DNA of 64,000 nucleotides from Xanthostigma xanthostigma (taxonomy: Eukaryota; Arthropoda; Insecta; Raphidioptera; Raphidiidae). Below are positions 44,801 to 55,480 of the stretch, one piece after another (position 1 is the stretch's first letter; every line of letters starts with the position of its first letter). Where the stretch lies: the NCBI GenBank assembly GCA_963575645.1, contig OY754464.1, forward strand, positions 45,064,192 through 45,128,191, in the 5' to 3' direction. The notes beneath the pieces were generated by a model. It ran no database searches and was not told the DNA's origin. It saw nothing but the letters and a program-made list of their open reading frames with translations. The translations under genes and the position numbers were made by a program.

Positions 44801-46098
44801 TTTAATATTACGGATATGATAAGCAAACTGACTACTTTTTCATAGATTAAAACTTACATAGTTTTTTACGTATATTCATTAAATTGATTATTATCCAAGT
44901 TAACATAATACATAATAAATGATAAAATACTGATCAAAAATGTAGATGACACAGTTTACAAAAAAAATACGCCGTTTCATGACAGTCTATTCAAAATTTG
45001 TTTTATAAACAAAATTTTATAAAAAAAAAAACTGTTGACATATTATGCAGTTTATTTTTATATATTTATTAGGGTATATTTTATATATATATTTTTTTCT
45101 TTAAAAATGATAATACAAGCAATTATAAGCTTATAATATTATGTGAAGAGCATTAACCAAAATACTTAATTTTTTGAAAATAACCCTTTTTACATTGCCT
45201 ACAAAAAAATTTTGCACAGAGTTTAGGACACAGAAAAAGGATAGTGGACAGTGTTTCAGAATCGTTTTTTTAAGATGGATAACATAACCTAATTTCGACC
45301 GAGTGACTATCCTGTTGATGAGAGTACTAGAGTCACATTCGGAATGTACTGGGTTCGAATTTCGCCGGTGGCGGATAGGGCTAGGACTTTTCTCTGTTTC
45401 CACTCACCGAGAAATGGTTATTCTTATACCGGGGCATCTTGCGGAAGTTTTTCATGATTTCACTCTATAATTGCGTACAAATATTGCGAACCCAATTGCC
45501 TTTTTTAAACCCTAATTTAAATTATTTTTTGTTAAATAAGTTCAGAAATGTAGAAAATAATTAATTGAAAAAGTAGAAATGGTGCGAATAGCATCATTTA
45601 TGAAATGGACGTTAAACGCATTATTTATTATTATCTTATTTCGAATTCTATGCATGAACAAAATGTTTACATTCCGTTAAAAATGGAATTCACAGGGATG
45701 AAGCAAAATTATGATTTTTTTCTACAAAATATTAAAACACCATCCCAATCTAAATCTTATCATTTCGTTTCCTTAGGGCTTTTTTAGTACTTTATATGAT
45801 ATGTAGATGGGTCGTGTTGCCAGAATTTTGTCTGTTTTGTACATTGTCCAGTTTAATGCCATCAGTTAGAACGGACTATGACAACAGAGTGAAGGTAAAA
45901 GTCTATTGTTACATCGTTCGCTCATAATATATAAAATGCTTCATTATACTTACATGGACTAACATCGACGTCCATGAAACCGTTTTCCTGTCCGTTCATA
46001 ATGTTGGCCCCGCTGAAAGGAGCCTTGTCGGTGTTGCTTTCCATGCGTGCGATACGTCCTCGAAGACAGCCGTTACAACTGTGAATATGTGGTCCCAT
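32845..46098 (-). CDS. PANK: Pantothenate kinase, 7 exons (first step of coenzyme A synthesis)
   Basis: Exons in coding order on the minus strand: 46098-45954, 44546-44368, 43101-42928, 38914-38670, 37999-37823, 34433-34298 and 33012-32845. They sum to 1224 nt, 407 aa, and all phases agree. Type II pantothenate kinase motifs read in order: [17 protein letters not shown] (nucleotide-binding loop) in exon 2; [10 protein letters not shown] in exon 3, whose Glu is the expected catalytic residue; [11 protein letters not shown] in exon 4; [18 protein letters not shown] across exons 4-5; [18 protein letters not shown] in exon 6; and [17 protein letters not shown] at the C-terminus. The enzyme phosphorylates pantothenate with ATP, the controlling step of CoA synthesis; the family is usually feedback-inhibited by acyl-CoA. 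Exon 1 is a low-similarity N-terminal extension (48 codons, Cys-rich start), as is usual for alternative first exons in this family. Other upstream first exons could exist. The introns carry a THAP-type element, foldbacks and MITEs. Confidence 0.93.
33066..33735. mobile_element. THAP-domain transposon remnant in the last pantothenate kinase intron
   Basis: Inverted ends of about 48 bp (TTCGCCATGG, AACTGATTCTAGCGCT, GGTGG.AGAAAATAAAAGC). On the plus strand 33138-33272 encodes [20 protein letters not shown] and ICHRHF, a nearly complete THAP finger. On the minus strand 33456-33677 encodes [20 protein letters not shown] followed by an LCLKCNAYI segment, which I do not firmly recognise. It may belong to a transposon-encoded partner protein. 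The relic is unlikely to be active. Confidence 0.6.
34125..34236. mobile_element. MITE, about 112 bp
   Basis: AACGGTAATGAAACCGTCAC is matched in reverse at the right end. The centre (CTGTTTGTGTCGGTTTTAGA, ACACGTTTTA) is shared with the MITE at 25785. It lies 60 bp from pantothenate kinase exon 6. Confidence 0.65.
34631..35029 (+). repeat. Dispersed repeat, copy 2 of 2
   Basis: Same orientation as 3013-3421, with about 85-90 percent similarity by eye. Preceded by an A-run at 34558-34580. Confidence 0.6.
35358..35750. mobile_element. MITE with TGCTTGGTTGCAG ends
   Basis: TGCTTGGTTGCAGAAAGCAT at the left and the reverse of TGCTGGGTTACAGAAAAAAT at the right, each followed by TTGTCAAA. CTAA lies on both sides. 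Related copies lie in the CHMP7 intron at 48477-49887. Confidence 0.65.
36028..36513 (+). mobile_element. Foldback-bearing AACCGACTTC element, copy 2
   Basis: Starts TTAACCGACTTCAACAAAAA and GGAGGAGGTTCTATG. It ends in a palindrome with arms 36315-36398 and 36428-36513, whose loop is the reverse complement of copy 1. It lies in a pantothenate kinase intron. Confidence 0.75.
36577..37312. mobile_element. Long-inverted-repeat (foldback) element, about 736 bp
   Basis: Arms of about 240-255 bp begin TATACCAGGTGAGGCAAAAG and the reverse of TATACCGGGTGAGGAAAAAG. They continue through GGAACGGTTGAATATCTCGC, a poly-A/T tract and GGGGTGGGGAGTC. A TA duplication would fit a Tc1/mariner-type MITE. The central 230 bp are unique. 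Confidence 0.8.
39341..39930. repeat. Local direct duplication of about 135-140 bp around a tRNA-like segment
   Basis: 39341-39480 and 39800-39930 match nearly perfectly (AATTTTCATACGGTATAGTG through CTCAAACAATGTCACCAT). The second copy lacks a small piece. Between them lies 39481-39799, which starts with the tRNA-like sequence. Confidence 0.7.
39478..39548 (-). repeat. tRNA-derived SINE-like head
   Basis: On the minus strand, TGTAACTCAGTCCGCC resembles an A box and GGGGTTCGTATCCCG a B box, about 35 bp apart. The stems do not form a good tRNA, and no T-run tail was identified. Confidence 0.4.
39965..40115 (+). repeat. Helitron-like 3' end fragment
   Basis: Matches the last 140 bp of the 6856 element (CGGTAACTCCAATCGTCATG through GGTGAAACCGGGGCGAACAG) but the CTAG is altered. 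Confidence 0.6.
40341..40430 (+). mobile_element. Miniature Helitron-like sequence, 90 bp
   Basis: A|TCTAAATATATAAAAGGAAA at the 5' end, then a (TGAC)n run. The 3' end is GGCGCGAGCGAAGCCGCGGG and CAAAAGCTAG|T, with a GC-rich hairpin (GCGCGAGCGAAGCCGCGGGC region) before CTAG. Both host bases fit the A|T target. Confidence 0.65.
40658..41111 (+). repeat. GGGTTCCGGACCCAAAGGG dispersed repeat
   Basis: Starts GGGTTCCGGACCCAAAGGGT, contains GTCCGTCCGTTCGTTTGTCA and GCTGTATCTCAAAACCGTAA, and ends GGGAGCCCTTCGTGTGCGAG with ACTTGACCGG. This resembles a repeat family common in Lepidoptera (recollection, not searched). Class uncertain, possibly SINE or LINE tail. Confidence 0.5.
41112..42927. other. 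Pantothenate kinase intron 3 remainder, nothing recognised
   Basis: AT-rich, no repeats or frames that I can name. A CATGACATAC/TTACAC-type low-complexity tract occupies 41500-41950. Confidence 0.4.
43379..43849 (-). mobile_element. ATTCGGCCGAAT-rich hAT MITE, copy 2 (471 bp)
   Basis: Inverted relative to 31137-31589. A perfect 8-bp duplication GTAGATAC lies at 43371-43378 and 43850-43857. It lies in pantothenate kinase intron 2. Confidence 0.9.
45287..45440 (+). repeat. tRNA-derived SINE-like element
   Basis: GACTATCCTGTTGATGAGAG and, 45 bp on, TACTGGGTTCGAATTTCGCC give A- and B-box-like motifs. They are followed by GGATAGGGCTAGGACTTTTC and a CACTCACCGAG segment. It lies in pantothenate kinase intron 1. 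No target duplication was identified. Confidence 0.5.
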
Positions 46099-47581
46099 GT
46101 TGTACAAAAGAACGGAAGTTTTCTATTGTCAAAAGAATTAAAAACCGCAATTAATAAAAGTATTTTATATGCGCATTAAAACAGGTACGAAATAATTACA
46201 GATAAAAACTCTATGACACGGTACATGTATAACGTGAAAAAATAATAAAGATAATCTATGAATTGTATCATATAAGTACCCAAGTGTGGCGTGTTCTTTG
46301 AACAAGTGGTGGGAGAAAGACACATAATTATTATGCTTTTACAGCTCCAAGCTGAACGAATGGTTCAATTTAAAAAAAATGTTTAATTTGGCCTTGATCT
46401 TGATGGTCATCAACACTGACGTATTAATGTACCGAATAGGTAACATCTGAACAAATATGACTATTTACATTACAAAAAATTATTACTCTTCTATCGTAAA
46501 GAAAAATCTATACCTAGACTTCTCCTTAACCTGTTTCTAAATTATCTCTTTCGAATCATACTGCGGTAAATTCAAAACCATACCTTTATAAACCATGGTG
46601 AATATTATTTAATTAAAAAGCTATATAAATAAGAAATGTAACTTGTACACATGTCAAAATAGAATTTTTCGAACTTCCGCAGAACACAAATTATGTGTTA
46701 CGACTGGAGTAGACTGTCAAATCATACGATTCGCGTGTCGTAAGCAACATAAGCAAGCACTTTAGTCACAAACTGGTTGCGGATTTGTCGCTAGTATCGC
46801 GTAGCACGGTTTATACAGAACTTTCTATATCAAACGTAATAAGCAGTAGGTATACAGTCGCAATACAAAATCAGTATAGTTTCAGATTCTGTTACGGGCA
46901 TGGTTGAAAAGTTTAAGTTTTTATTCTATTAATTATTATTTTTTTCCAATTGTGATAACAAACAGTGTGGAATGCGAAGTTATGAGTTTGTATTTTTGAG
47001 TACGGCATTTTTTAAAAAAAAAGTTGTCTATAAATGGATTTTAAATGTGCACAAACAAAATTGCAAAAAGACATATTAAATATTTAAAAGGATGACGTGA
47101 GACTTATCATAAGAAATATAGTGGAGATGAACAGGGTCAAGGATATGAAATTGTTTTCAATATGACTTATTTATTTGTTCAAGATTTGTTAAAATCGAGT
47201 ATGAATTACAGCCTAGGAGGTATTACAACAATCATTTCTACAGAATTTTTGTGTATTTAGATAGAGAAGGAACATCCGAACGCAGAGACCTCATAAGTCA
47301 TAGCGCTCATAACATGGACATAGGAAATGTCCATGGCTCATAACCACGACAAAGAAAGCAACTGTTTAGCATGAATATAAGTTTGACATTTCTGAAATGT
47401 GTAAGTTACACAATAACAAGAGGTTATAGGCATTAGTTATAAGTATAACTTATAAATAAAAACATTTTTGTGGATGGTAACAAATTATTTTAAGACTTAT
47501 TTATTCTATAAACAGCAAGTGTAAACGTCGTGTTCGTGTCATAAAACAACTGTTTAAATTAACTAAGGATTTTTAACTGCA
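46099..47581. promoter_or_regulatory. Divergent intergenic region between pantothenate kinase and CHMP7
   Basis: About 1.5 kb separates the two start codons. Both promoters should lie here unless upstream non-coding exons exist. No TATA box could be assigned with confidence. One minute palindromic insertion lies at 47313-47335, about 250 bp before the CHMP7 ATG. Confidence 0.4.
47313..47335 (+). mobile_element. Minute palindromic insertion, 23 bp, copy 3
   Basis: CATGGACATA at the left and ATGTCCATG at the right with a GGA centre. Exact 8-bp flanks GCTCATAA (47305-47312, 47336-47343). Confidence 0.75.
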
Positions 47582-48424
47582 ATGCCTGACAACAAGGAAG
47601 AACTTCCACTGCCAGTGGATAAATTACCAGAATGTTGGAATGATAAAGCTCGAATGAATGCATTGTATGCACCGTTTAGAAGCCGTTCTGTAAATCCACA
47701 CGATTGGGATTCGAAATTAATTTTTTGGAAAAACTTTATAGCTAAATGGTGTGTACATCACAAGCGAAGTACGTTTAGCCTTCCTGAAATAACTAAGGCC
47801 TTTCAGTGCGAAGGAAGGGCACCGGCATGCTTAGAAATAGTTGTGAACGAAATGTTTAATAACGGAAATCTTCAAACCGTATCACGTTTCATGCAAACAC
47901 CACAAGAAACGTGGGCAGGCTGGGCAATGGATTTGCTAGTAAAAAAACCACTAATTTGGTCATTTAATAAAGTTAAAGAATCGGTAGTTTCACCTACAAC
48001 TGAAAACACTGTTTATGTAAATATTGATGCAATTAAAACTCAAGCTGACGACATACTGTCTCTTGTTAATGAATCGTGCTGTAATAAGGTTTTTAGTTTT
48101 GAAGAATTCGTGAACGTGTTAGATTTAAAAGACTGGGAAAAAGGGAATTTAAATTTTGTGTTACATTATTTGAGGTGTCGTGGCCACGTTTCGTTAAAAG
48201 AAAATGTTGAAATCGAGTCAGGAAATGAGAAAAAGAATCTGACATTAATAAAAATTTCATCGGCTAATGAGAAGTTGTCACCATTAAATGATTCTGATAT
48301 TGCTATGTACACTCTGGAACAAAATGAAAAGTATATTATGAAGAATTTGGAACAATTGGAATGCGAAAAAGAAGCGTGCATCAAGGAAGCAAAAGAATGT
48401 CTGGCTAAAGGAATGCGATTAGCG
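47582..48424 (+). CDS. CHMP7: CHMP7 (ESCRT-III-related), first coding exon only; gene runs out of the window
   Basis: One 843-nt exon (281 codons, phase 0) runs from ATG to a GTAAGT donor after Leu-Ala. The first about 200 residues are the CHMP7-type tandem winged-helix region (LPECWNDKARMNALYAPFRSRSVNPHDWDSKLIFW, with a later ETWAGWAMDLLVKKPLIWSF). From about residue 235 the Snf7 core begins (TLEQNEKYIMKNLEQLECEKEACIKEAKECLAKGMRLA). The family recruits ESCRT-III to the reforming nuclear envelope and works in endosomal sorting. About 170 further residues are expected and are missing here. I looked on the plus strand to 64000 for the continuing Snf7 helices and did not recognise them, so intron 1 is at least 15.5 kb if the gene is intact. 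The frame stays open to 48517, but that stretch looks like intron. Transcription is divergent from the pantothenate kinase. Confidence 0.9.
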
Positions 48425-48476
48425 GTAAGTTTTTTTAATATTATACCTATAGGCTGGCAAATGGGCATGCCGGCAA

Positions 48477-49887
48477 ATGCTGGGCTGCAGAAAGCGTTGT
48501 CAGAAAATCTGATTTGAAAATGAGCTTAGATTGTGACTACTAATATTTCTCCATAAGCATTGTAGAATTTCAAACCAATTCTGCTCGCAAAATAATAGAT
48601 CGATTGAAACGATATATATTTTTGAAACTGTGTAATGTGTATATGTGCATTTAATATAGCTTTTTGCACAATTTCAATTTCAGAATAACATTTTTCTATG
48701 CTTACTTATTGATCAAAAGTATAGTTTGAAAAGCGATGTTTGTCTGTCATGTAGATTGTAGACCAATCATTTATTTTTATGTGAGTACTGTCTAATGTTC
48801 TACCTACATGACAAGAAGTTTCACAATAACGTAAGACTGCTACTGTATGTAAAGGTCATTGTCAAATCAAATTTTTAATAAAGCTTTCTGCAGTCCAGCA
48901 AAAGCATTGTCAAAATTTTAATTTGACTATACCCTAGATTGTGATCATATATTACAGTTTTTATACAATCAGGAGCAATCTAATATCATGAAACTCGGTC
49001 ATGTGGAGCATTAGATTGTACAAATTTTCACTAAAATACACTGAAAAAAAAAGAGTTTCCGCGTAGAAACTGTATAAGAAAACAATGTTATAATATACAA
49101 GTATAGGTTGTGTGCACGAAGCCTACTAGCGTCGCTAGTGGGTAATAGAGAATTATTGAACTCAATTTTTATGGAAATCGCGACATATTTCTATGGTGAT
49201 AAGTCAAAAACTTTAGTTGACCATGAATCATGATGTGTCAAAAAAAATGTAATAAGAAAAACTGATGTTAATTTTATATAGGTACCATAAAACTCAGATT
49301 GTAAAGCATTATATAAATAGCATAACATAAAAGGTATGTGAGAATTATTTATTTATCAATATTTGACGTCAAATGTATAAATAATAAATTTGTTTACACT
49401 GACAGCGGAACGTCAAATTATGGCGCCAATGGTCTTTATTTTACTTACTTCGCCATCAGCGCAACAACCCGGAACACATCAAGGATTTCCAGATCGCCTA
49501 AATTTGCCCATGTTTTCTTTGTAATTAAAAAACTTCATAAAATTATAACTATTTTCACTTTTAATAAACATTGCTCACAGACATACCGAAAATTTGAGAT
49601 TGAAGTTTCCTCTAGTGCTCACCACAAACGCTCGCATCGAAAAATTTGTAAATCCGCCTCTTTGCACATAGCCCATACCATAGATTATATAGTTTTAGCC
49701 CATACTCAGTTAAAAAAAAATATCGTTTCAATCGATCAATTACTTAATTATTTTTCGAGCAGAATCGATTTAAAATTTTATGATGCTTTAATTTAATTTA
49801 TGGAGAAATATGTTTGGTTATTGGTTAGCATCTAAACTCATTGCCAAATCAAATTTTCTGGCAATGCTTTCTGCAACCGAGCATTGA
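48477..49887. mobile_element. Two adjoining MITEs related to 35358-35750
   Basis: The first copy, 48477-48899, starts TGCTGGGCTGCAGAAAGC and ends CTGCAGTCCAGCA. A second follows at once (AAAGCATTGTCAAAATTTTA) and ends TTTCTGCAACCGAGCA at 49887. It carries about 600 bp of extra, unrecognised sequence. Without the shared tip the second copy looks truncated at its left. Confidence 0.5.
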
Positions 49888-50219
49888 TCGTTTGGTATTT
49901 CAAACATTTAATAAGATTTTGGACTCCGTGAATGCTTTTTCTGTTTTCCCTCAATAAATTCAGATAAATATTGAGATGATTCTTTATACAAGGCCGTGAC
50001 CGATTACCTGCCAAGCTCCTGTGCCCACAAAGTTGCCTATCTTTAAATCTACCGTTCGCAGATCGCTATTAATTGAACTGAAGGAAGAAAGTAGGGTGCG
50101 AATGGCATCTGTTATTGTGATTTTACTTCGACCAAGCGCCATCTATTCAGCATTTCAGTGAACTATACTATGCGAAGCGTCTTATTTAGTAAAATATTGC
50201 GTGGGTACTATGTATTTTT

Positions 50220-50263
50220 AACCGACGAAAAACAAAAACGGAGGAGGTTCTCAATTCGACGCG

Positions 50264-50299
<36 letters not shown>

Positions 50300-51166
50300 T
50301 TATGTATGACCACGCATAACTTTTTACAGAGTAGTCCGATTTTGATAATTATTTTTTTGTTTGAAAGGGTATACCCCGAAGTTGGTCCCATATAAATTTC
50401 GTAGAAAAATTCCAACCCTAAGGGTAGGAAACCAGGGGATGATTGATTGTTCACTCACTGATTGTAATGTATGACCACACATAACTTTTTACAGAGTGGT
50501 CCAATTTTGATAATTATTTTTTTATTGGATAGGGTATACCTCGAGGTTCGTCTCATATAAATTTGGAAAAAAAATTCCTACCCTAAGGGTGGGAAAATAG
50601 GGGTGATTTATTGTTCACTCACAGATTTTCATGCTGAGTTGTGTATATTACAATTATAAATTATATAGCCACAAAAAATTATTAAATAAAAACTTTTTAA
50701 CAAAAAAATTAAACCGCCGAAAAACTGAAAAGCAAAAAATAATAAATCTTTTTATTTAACTAAGTTCTATCTAAGTAGTTGAACGTATGTGAAAGTCTAG
50801 TATATCTAAGTAATTTTGAGTCGGCGTCAAACCATCAATGAACAAAGATCACTAAAAGAAATAACCAAATCAAACAATGATACGTGAAATCTCCAGCGAT
50901 AAACATTAACATTAAACATGCGCTCTCCACACGACCACTCGCAAAGACGTGTGCCCGTTAGGGTTGCTCTGTCGCTGATATTAACTTCGTGAACGCTCAG
51001 AGATTTCCGGCGAAGGATTGTTGACGCCGACTCAAAATTACTTAGATATACTAGACTTTCACATACGTTCAACTACTTAGATAGAACTTAGTTAAATAAA
51101 AAGATTTATTATTTTTTGCTTTTCAGTTTTTCGGCGGTTTAATTTTTTTGTTAAAAAGTTTTTATT
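50220..51166 (+). mobile_element. Foldback-bearing element, copy 3 (diverged family)
   Basis: Starts TTAACCGACGAAAAACAAAA and GGAGGAGGTTCTCAATTCG with a long T run. Two tandem blocks of about 165 bp follow (50299-50625). It ends in a palindrome with arms 50684-50830 and 51021-51166 around a 190-bp loop. Confidence 0.7.
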
Positions 51167-51184
51167 GTAAATATTTATTGTTTC

Positions 51185-51457
51185 CTGGCGGTCCCGCCCG
51201 GTTTCACCCGGGTGCAAAAGAAAGAATGGGGTGGAGGGACATGAGTACGCGCGTTCATCTTAGTTTACCAAGATGAATGTTGTGTCCAAATTTCGTGATG
51301 ATCGGAGTTACCGTTCAAAAGTTTTTGTCGGACGGACAAATTTTCAGTTATATTTTTCAACATTTTTCATTGATGCTCCGCTCCTATTGGTCGTAGCCTA
51401 ATATTATATAGCCTATAGCCTTCCTCGATAAATGGGCTATCCAACAAAAAAAAATTA
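51185..51457 (-). repeat. Helitron-like element, 3' part
   Basis: Reverse match to the 6856 family from GGCGGTCCCGCCCGG through GGGCTATCCAACAAAA. The 5' end is missing, replaced by another repeat. Confidence 0.65.
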
Positions 51458-51536
51458 CCGTTATATTGCCATCTTGCAACTCTATTGCGCATCTGTGGAT
51501 GAAAGAAAAAATGCTGATATCGCTATTAAAAAATAA

Positions 51537-52660
51537 GGGTTGGTGGTAGAACGGTGAAAATTGAGGGTTAGAAGTATTTTTTAGTGGCAAATCATAAAAA
51601 ATGAAAAAAATTTGGCCCAAAAATAAAAAAAAAATTCTGGAGAGGGCCACCCTTATCACATAGGGCAAAGGTCGGCAACCTGCGGCTCGCGAGCCGCATG
51701 CGGCTCTTTTGATGTAAAGTTGCGGCTCTCCAATTCCATACGCAAAAAATAATAATTTCATTATATAAACCCTTAAAAATCGTCCAATCGATCCGTGATT
51801 GGGCACCATGTCTATCTCTCAGCCATTTCCACTTGCGTCTCACCCGCACCGCCCCCGTCGCGACGTGTCGTCCTTGGATAAGTATATATATTATACCTAT
51901 CTAAGCAAATACTATAATACTAAAACGAAAATGTTTAGTGGCTCTTTAAAAACTGGGAAGTTTTGTAAATTATAACTTTTAACTCTTCCGTCTGAAAAGG
52001 TTGCCGACCCCTGATCTAGGGGTATAAAAAATAGCCTACGACATATTCTCAGACGTACCAAGTATACACAAAAAATTTCATAAAAATCGGTCAAGTCGTT
52101 TCGGAGGAGATCGATAACAAACACTGATACGCGATTTTTATATATATATAGAGAAAGAATAGAGGTTGGTGGTAGAATAGTGAAAATTTAGGGTTATAAG
52201 TATTTTTTAATGGCAATTAATCATAAAAAAAATGTGTACAAATAATTAAAAAAAAATCTCTGAAGAGGGTCACCCTTATCACCTAGGGGTATAAAAAATA
52301 GCCTACGACCTATTCTCAGACCTACCAAGTATACACAAAAAAATTCATAAAAATCGGTCAAGCCGTTTCGAAGGAGTTCGATAACAAACACTGTGACACT
52401 CGATTTTTATATAATAGAATAGGGGTTGGTGGTAGAACGGTGAAAATTTAGGGTATTAAGTATTTTTTAGTGGCAAATCATAAAAAATAAAAAAAAAATT
52501 GTCCAAAAACTAAAAAAAAAGTTCTGGGGAGGGCCACCCTTATCACCTAGGGATATAAAAAATAGCCTATGACCATTCTCAGACCTACCAAGTTTACACA
52601 AAAAATTTCATAAAAATCGGTCAAGCCGTTTCGGAGGAGTTCGATTACAAACACTGTGAT
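51537..52660 (+). repeat. Tandem repeat, three units of about 240-275 bp, one interrupted by a hAT MITE
   Basis: Units start GGTTGGTGGTAGAA at about 51537, 52163 and 52422. Each contains CACCCTTATCAC, AAAAAATAGCCTA, TCTCAGAC.TACCAAGT and AAAAATCGGTCAAG.CGTTTC and ends with AAACACTG. The first unit is split at 51666-52013. Confidence 0.8.
51666..52013. mobile_element. hAT MITE (GGTCGGCAACC type), 348 bp
   Basis: Ends CAAAGGTCGGCAACCTG and the reverse of CAGGGGTCGGCAACC, followed by GCGGCTCGCGAGCCGC. Flanks ACATAGGG and ATCTAGGG make an imperfect 8-bp duplication. The target is the first unit of the surrounding tandem array, and the uninterrupted units show the empty site. Confidence 0.8.
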
Positions 52661-52674
52661 AAAATCATATAGAA

Positions 52675-52850
52675 CAGGCCTGGGCAAATGGCGGCCCGCA
52701 GCGCACTTTCATCCGGCCCGCGAAGCATTTTAGAAAATTGTAGAAAAATAGTAGCGGAAATAGAATGCGCTCCACATGCGGAAATAGAATGTGAGGAACT
52801 TTTGTTGTTTTTTTTGCTCTCCAAATACGGAAATAGAATGTGATCGATGA
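52675..52850 (+). mobile_element. hAT-like element, left part (GGCGGCCCGC type)
   Basis: Starts CAGGCCTGGGCAAATGGCGG, then CCGGCCCGCGAAGCATTTTA and repeated CGGAAATAGAATG phrases. A relative lies at 63552-63869. No right end could be fixed. Confidence 0.5.
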
Positions 52851-53532
52851 TAAGAGTTGATACCAGCTGGTACATTAAAATATGGACATTAACGTGAAGA
52901 ATCTATAGACAAAACTGATGTTGATAAACTTATACGAGGAGAAATGTGGGCAAAAGCCAGAAATTTATAAATCCAGTCTTCCGTTCAGCGTGAAAACATA
53001 AATGTGTTAGCGATTGCTTACAACCTACACAATCGATAATTTATCCTACATTTATTAATAACTCTCTCGAATAGTACAAAAAAAGAAATTATATTAGAAA
53101 GCACATATTTGTCAGTTCTAGTTTATATCGCTTATGTCTTTAGGCGTACGCGCAATATTATAAAATAGCAATTAAACAGATATTTAAGTATGTGAATAAA
53201 TTAATGTAATTATTTTTTCATACACGTTTCCTATTTGTATGGGGTCATTAAAATGGTAAATTTTCTATAATAGTTTTCGGACATTTTTAATATTGTTTTT
53301 TTACAAACAGACAAATATTATGGAAACTCGTTTTCTCGTTTAAGTGTCGTGCAATAAAACCGCAAAAAAATGTATAATGATATTATTGGTTCGTAATATG
53401 CGAAAATTGTACCCACAATAAATTCAAAATAAATCAAGAAAACAGGAAACTGAAGTTTCTGGTTAATGACGTCATTCTGCAACTACGAAAATATTTATTG
53501 GTCGCTCATAACCTTAGTTATAGAGTGTCTAT

Positions 53533-54087
53533 TAGTGATGTGCCGGATATCCGTATCCGTATCCGCGGATATCCGAGAGAGAAAAAAGATCCGTATCCGC
53601 GGATCTTGAAACCAAATATCCGTATCCGTTAGTTTTATGGCGGATCTTTTACGGATCTTTTACCTTATTAATTTTCAATTCATAGATGAAATTTTATATA
53701 TAGGTATAGGTGATTAGGTAATAATGAAAAACTGTTAAATTCCATTCAAACATTTATCGTAGTGAATACTATACCAATACAAACTCAAAGGTACTAATAA
53801 AAAACTATCTTTATAATGAGATATTGCACATCGATCTCTGGAAAGAGACAATCTGTTATGAGAGTTAACTCTTAAAGAAGTCAATAACTTTTTCCCATAA
53901 CAGTCTCTTTCCAAAGGTCGATGTGCAATATTTACCGCCGCGTACTCTAAGAAAGTTAAGATCCGTATCCGTATCCGCGGATCTTGAAACCAAATATCCG
54001 TATCCGTATCCGCGGATCTTGAAACCAAATATCATATTCAGATCCGTATCCGCGGATATGCATTTTTAACGATCCGGCACATCACTA
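53533..54087. mobile_element. hAT MITE (GATATCCGTATCCG type), 555 bp
   Basis: Ends TAGTGATGTGCCGGAT and ATCCGGCACATCACTA with a perfect 8-bp duplication GTGTCTAT (53525-53532, 54088-54095). An inner imperfect palindrome lies at about 53822-53935 (TATTGCACATCGA...TCGATGTGCAATA). Subterminal TCCGTATCCG repeats at both ends. Confidence 0.9.
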
Positions 54088-54481
54088 GTGTCTATAGTTT
54101 ACAAAATCTATCTGTCAACTTATAGGCCGTTCATGACTTCAGTTATCAACTGTGTTTGTCTATAATCTACTATATTAGTCTCAATTTATTTAATCTTCAG
54201 AACTTGCAACAGAAATTATCACATTTCCTATAGAACATGCCAGCATGATGGAAATTATAATAAAGTGACATTCATGATTGTGCTTATCTTTATCGTATTC
54301 AACTCTAGTCTTTGATTATTCAAAATCAGAGCAAGAGTCTATATATGCGCTCATCAAAGTATGAAACTAATATTATAAAGTTTGCGGTGGATAATCTCAT
54401 GAACTACTGATCCGATTTAAAAAAAAGATCGCTGTTTAAAAGCCTACTTCTTCCCAAGTGTCGTAGTATATAATAATAATA

Positions 54482-54625
54482 TATGTCGCCGGGATATTGT
54501 CAAATCCGTGATATTGTAATTTCACTAGTGAAATTACAATATCACGATTGACAAAGAGTCGTGATATTATAATTTCACTAAGTGAAATTATAATATCACG
54601 GGTTTGACAATATCCCGGCGGCATA
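54482..54625. mobile_element. 144-bp nested palindrome
   Basis: The outer arms (TATGTCGCCGGGATATTGTC and its reverse at the right) enclose two inner palindromes back to back. Each is built from GTGATATT.TAATTTCACT and its mirror. No protein and no clear target duplication beyond possible TA. Confidence 0.75.
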
Positions 54626-55399
54626 TACACATATTATAATGCTATGACAAAATTTGGTTGAGCAGTGAACGATAATGTATAGCAAATTGGGGATCCTGCA
54701 CGCGACTTCTGAACAAAATTGGTATACGCTGAGTAAATTATAAGAGATTTGTTGCTCTTAATTATTTCGCGGCTAAACGAAAATCTGCCCGAATGATGTC
54801 AGACCTAAAAGCTGGCATATGATGACAAAACTTAATTTTTACTTTTCTACGCAGGGGTTAAACGAGGTATATTTTATGATCGTACAACAAATTATTCAAA
54901 ATTTCTGACATCAACACTATATTGCAGACATGTAGCAGCTATTGACTGAAATAATTATATAGCCGGTCGCTTGCTTTAAAAGTTGTCTGATAGAGATCGT
55001 ATAGCTACGACAAGATAAGAAATCCATGGCTCTCCAGTTCTTAAGTTCTTATCTGATAACTTCGTAAAAGTGTCAGTTGAATTTTCAATTTTTTATATAA
55101 AAACATATAACACGTGGAAAATATTAATTGATACTAAGCCCAAATAACTGGTTGTCAGTGGCCAAAAAAGAAATGTTTCTGTTAAAACCGAAGCTTCGAG
55201 TAGTCAGTAAAGGCTAGTTTAAAATAAAAACGTATTACATAATATTTCACACCAAAACACGACAATTTATAATAATTTGCATAGGTATTTTAAATTTCAA
55301 ATTATAATTTAAAGTTTAAACAATCGATTTTAATTACGTGTACTGTATGCAAATAAAATCCCCTCCTTTGTTAGTTGTAACTAAAGTCACTTCGATTAA

Positions 55400-55480
55400 T
55401 TATAGAATGGCGATAGTGACTACTGGACTGATGAACCTAAGGTCGCGAGTTCGGTTCCGGCTTGCCACTACTGTACATGT
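55400..55480 (+). repeat. tRNA-like SINE fragment
   Basis: ATGGCGATAGTGACTACTGG and GCGAGTTCGGTTCCGGC fit loose A and B boxes 30-35 bp apart. No poly-A or tail recognised. Confidence 0.35.

Noticed and set aside
48425-48517. In-frame extension of the CHMP7 exon
   Set aside because: It follows a strong GTAAGT donor at the point where the Snf7 helix should continue, and the extra residues do not resemble CHMP7. Its tail is the end of a MITE.
49338-49796. 152-codon open frame in the CHMP7 intron
   Set aside because: No recognisable domain, low-complexity composition, and it lies within the MITE-related stretch 48900-49887. Chance frame.
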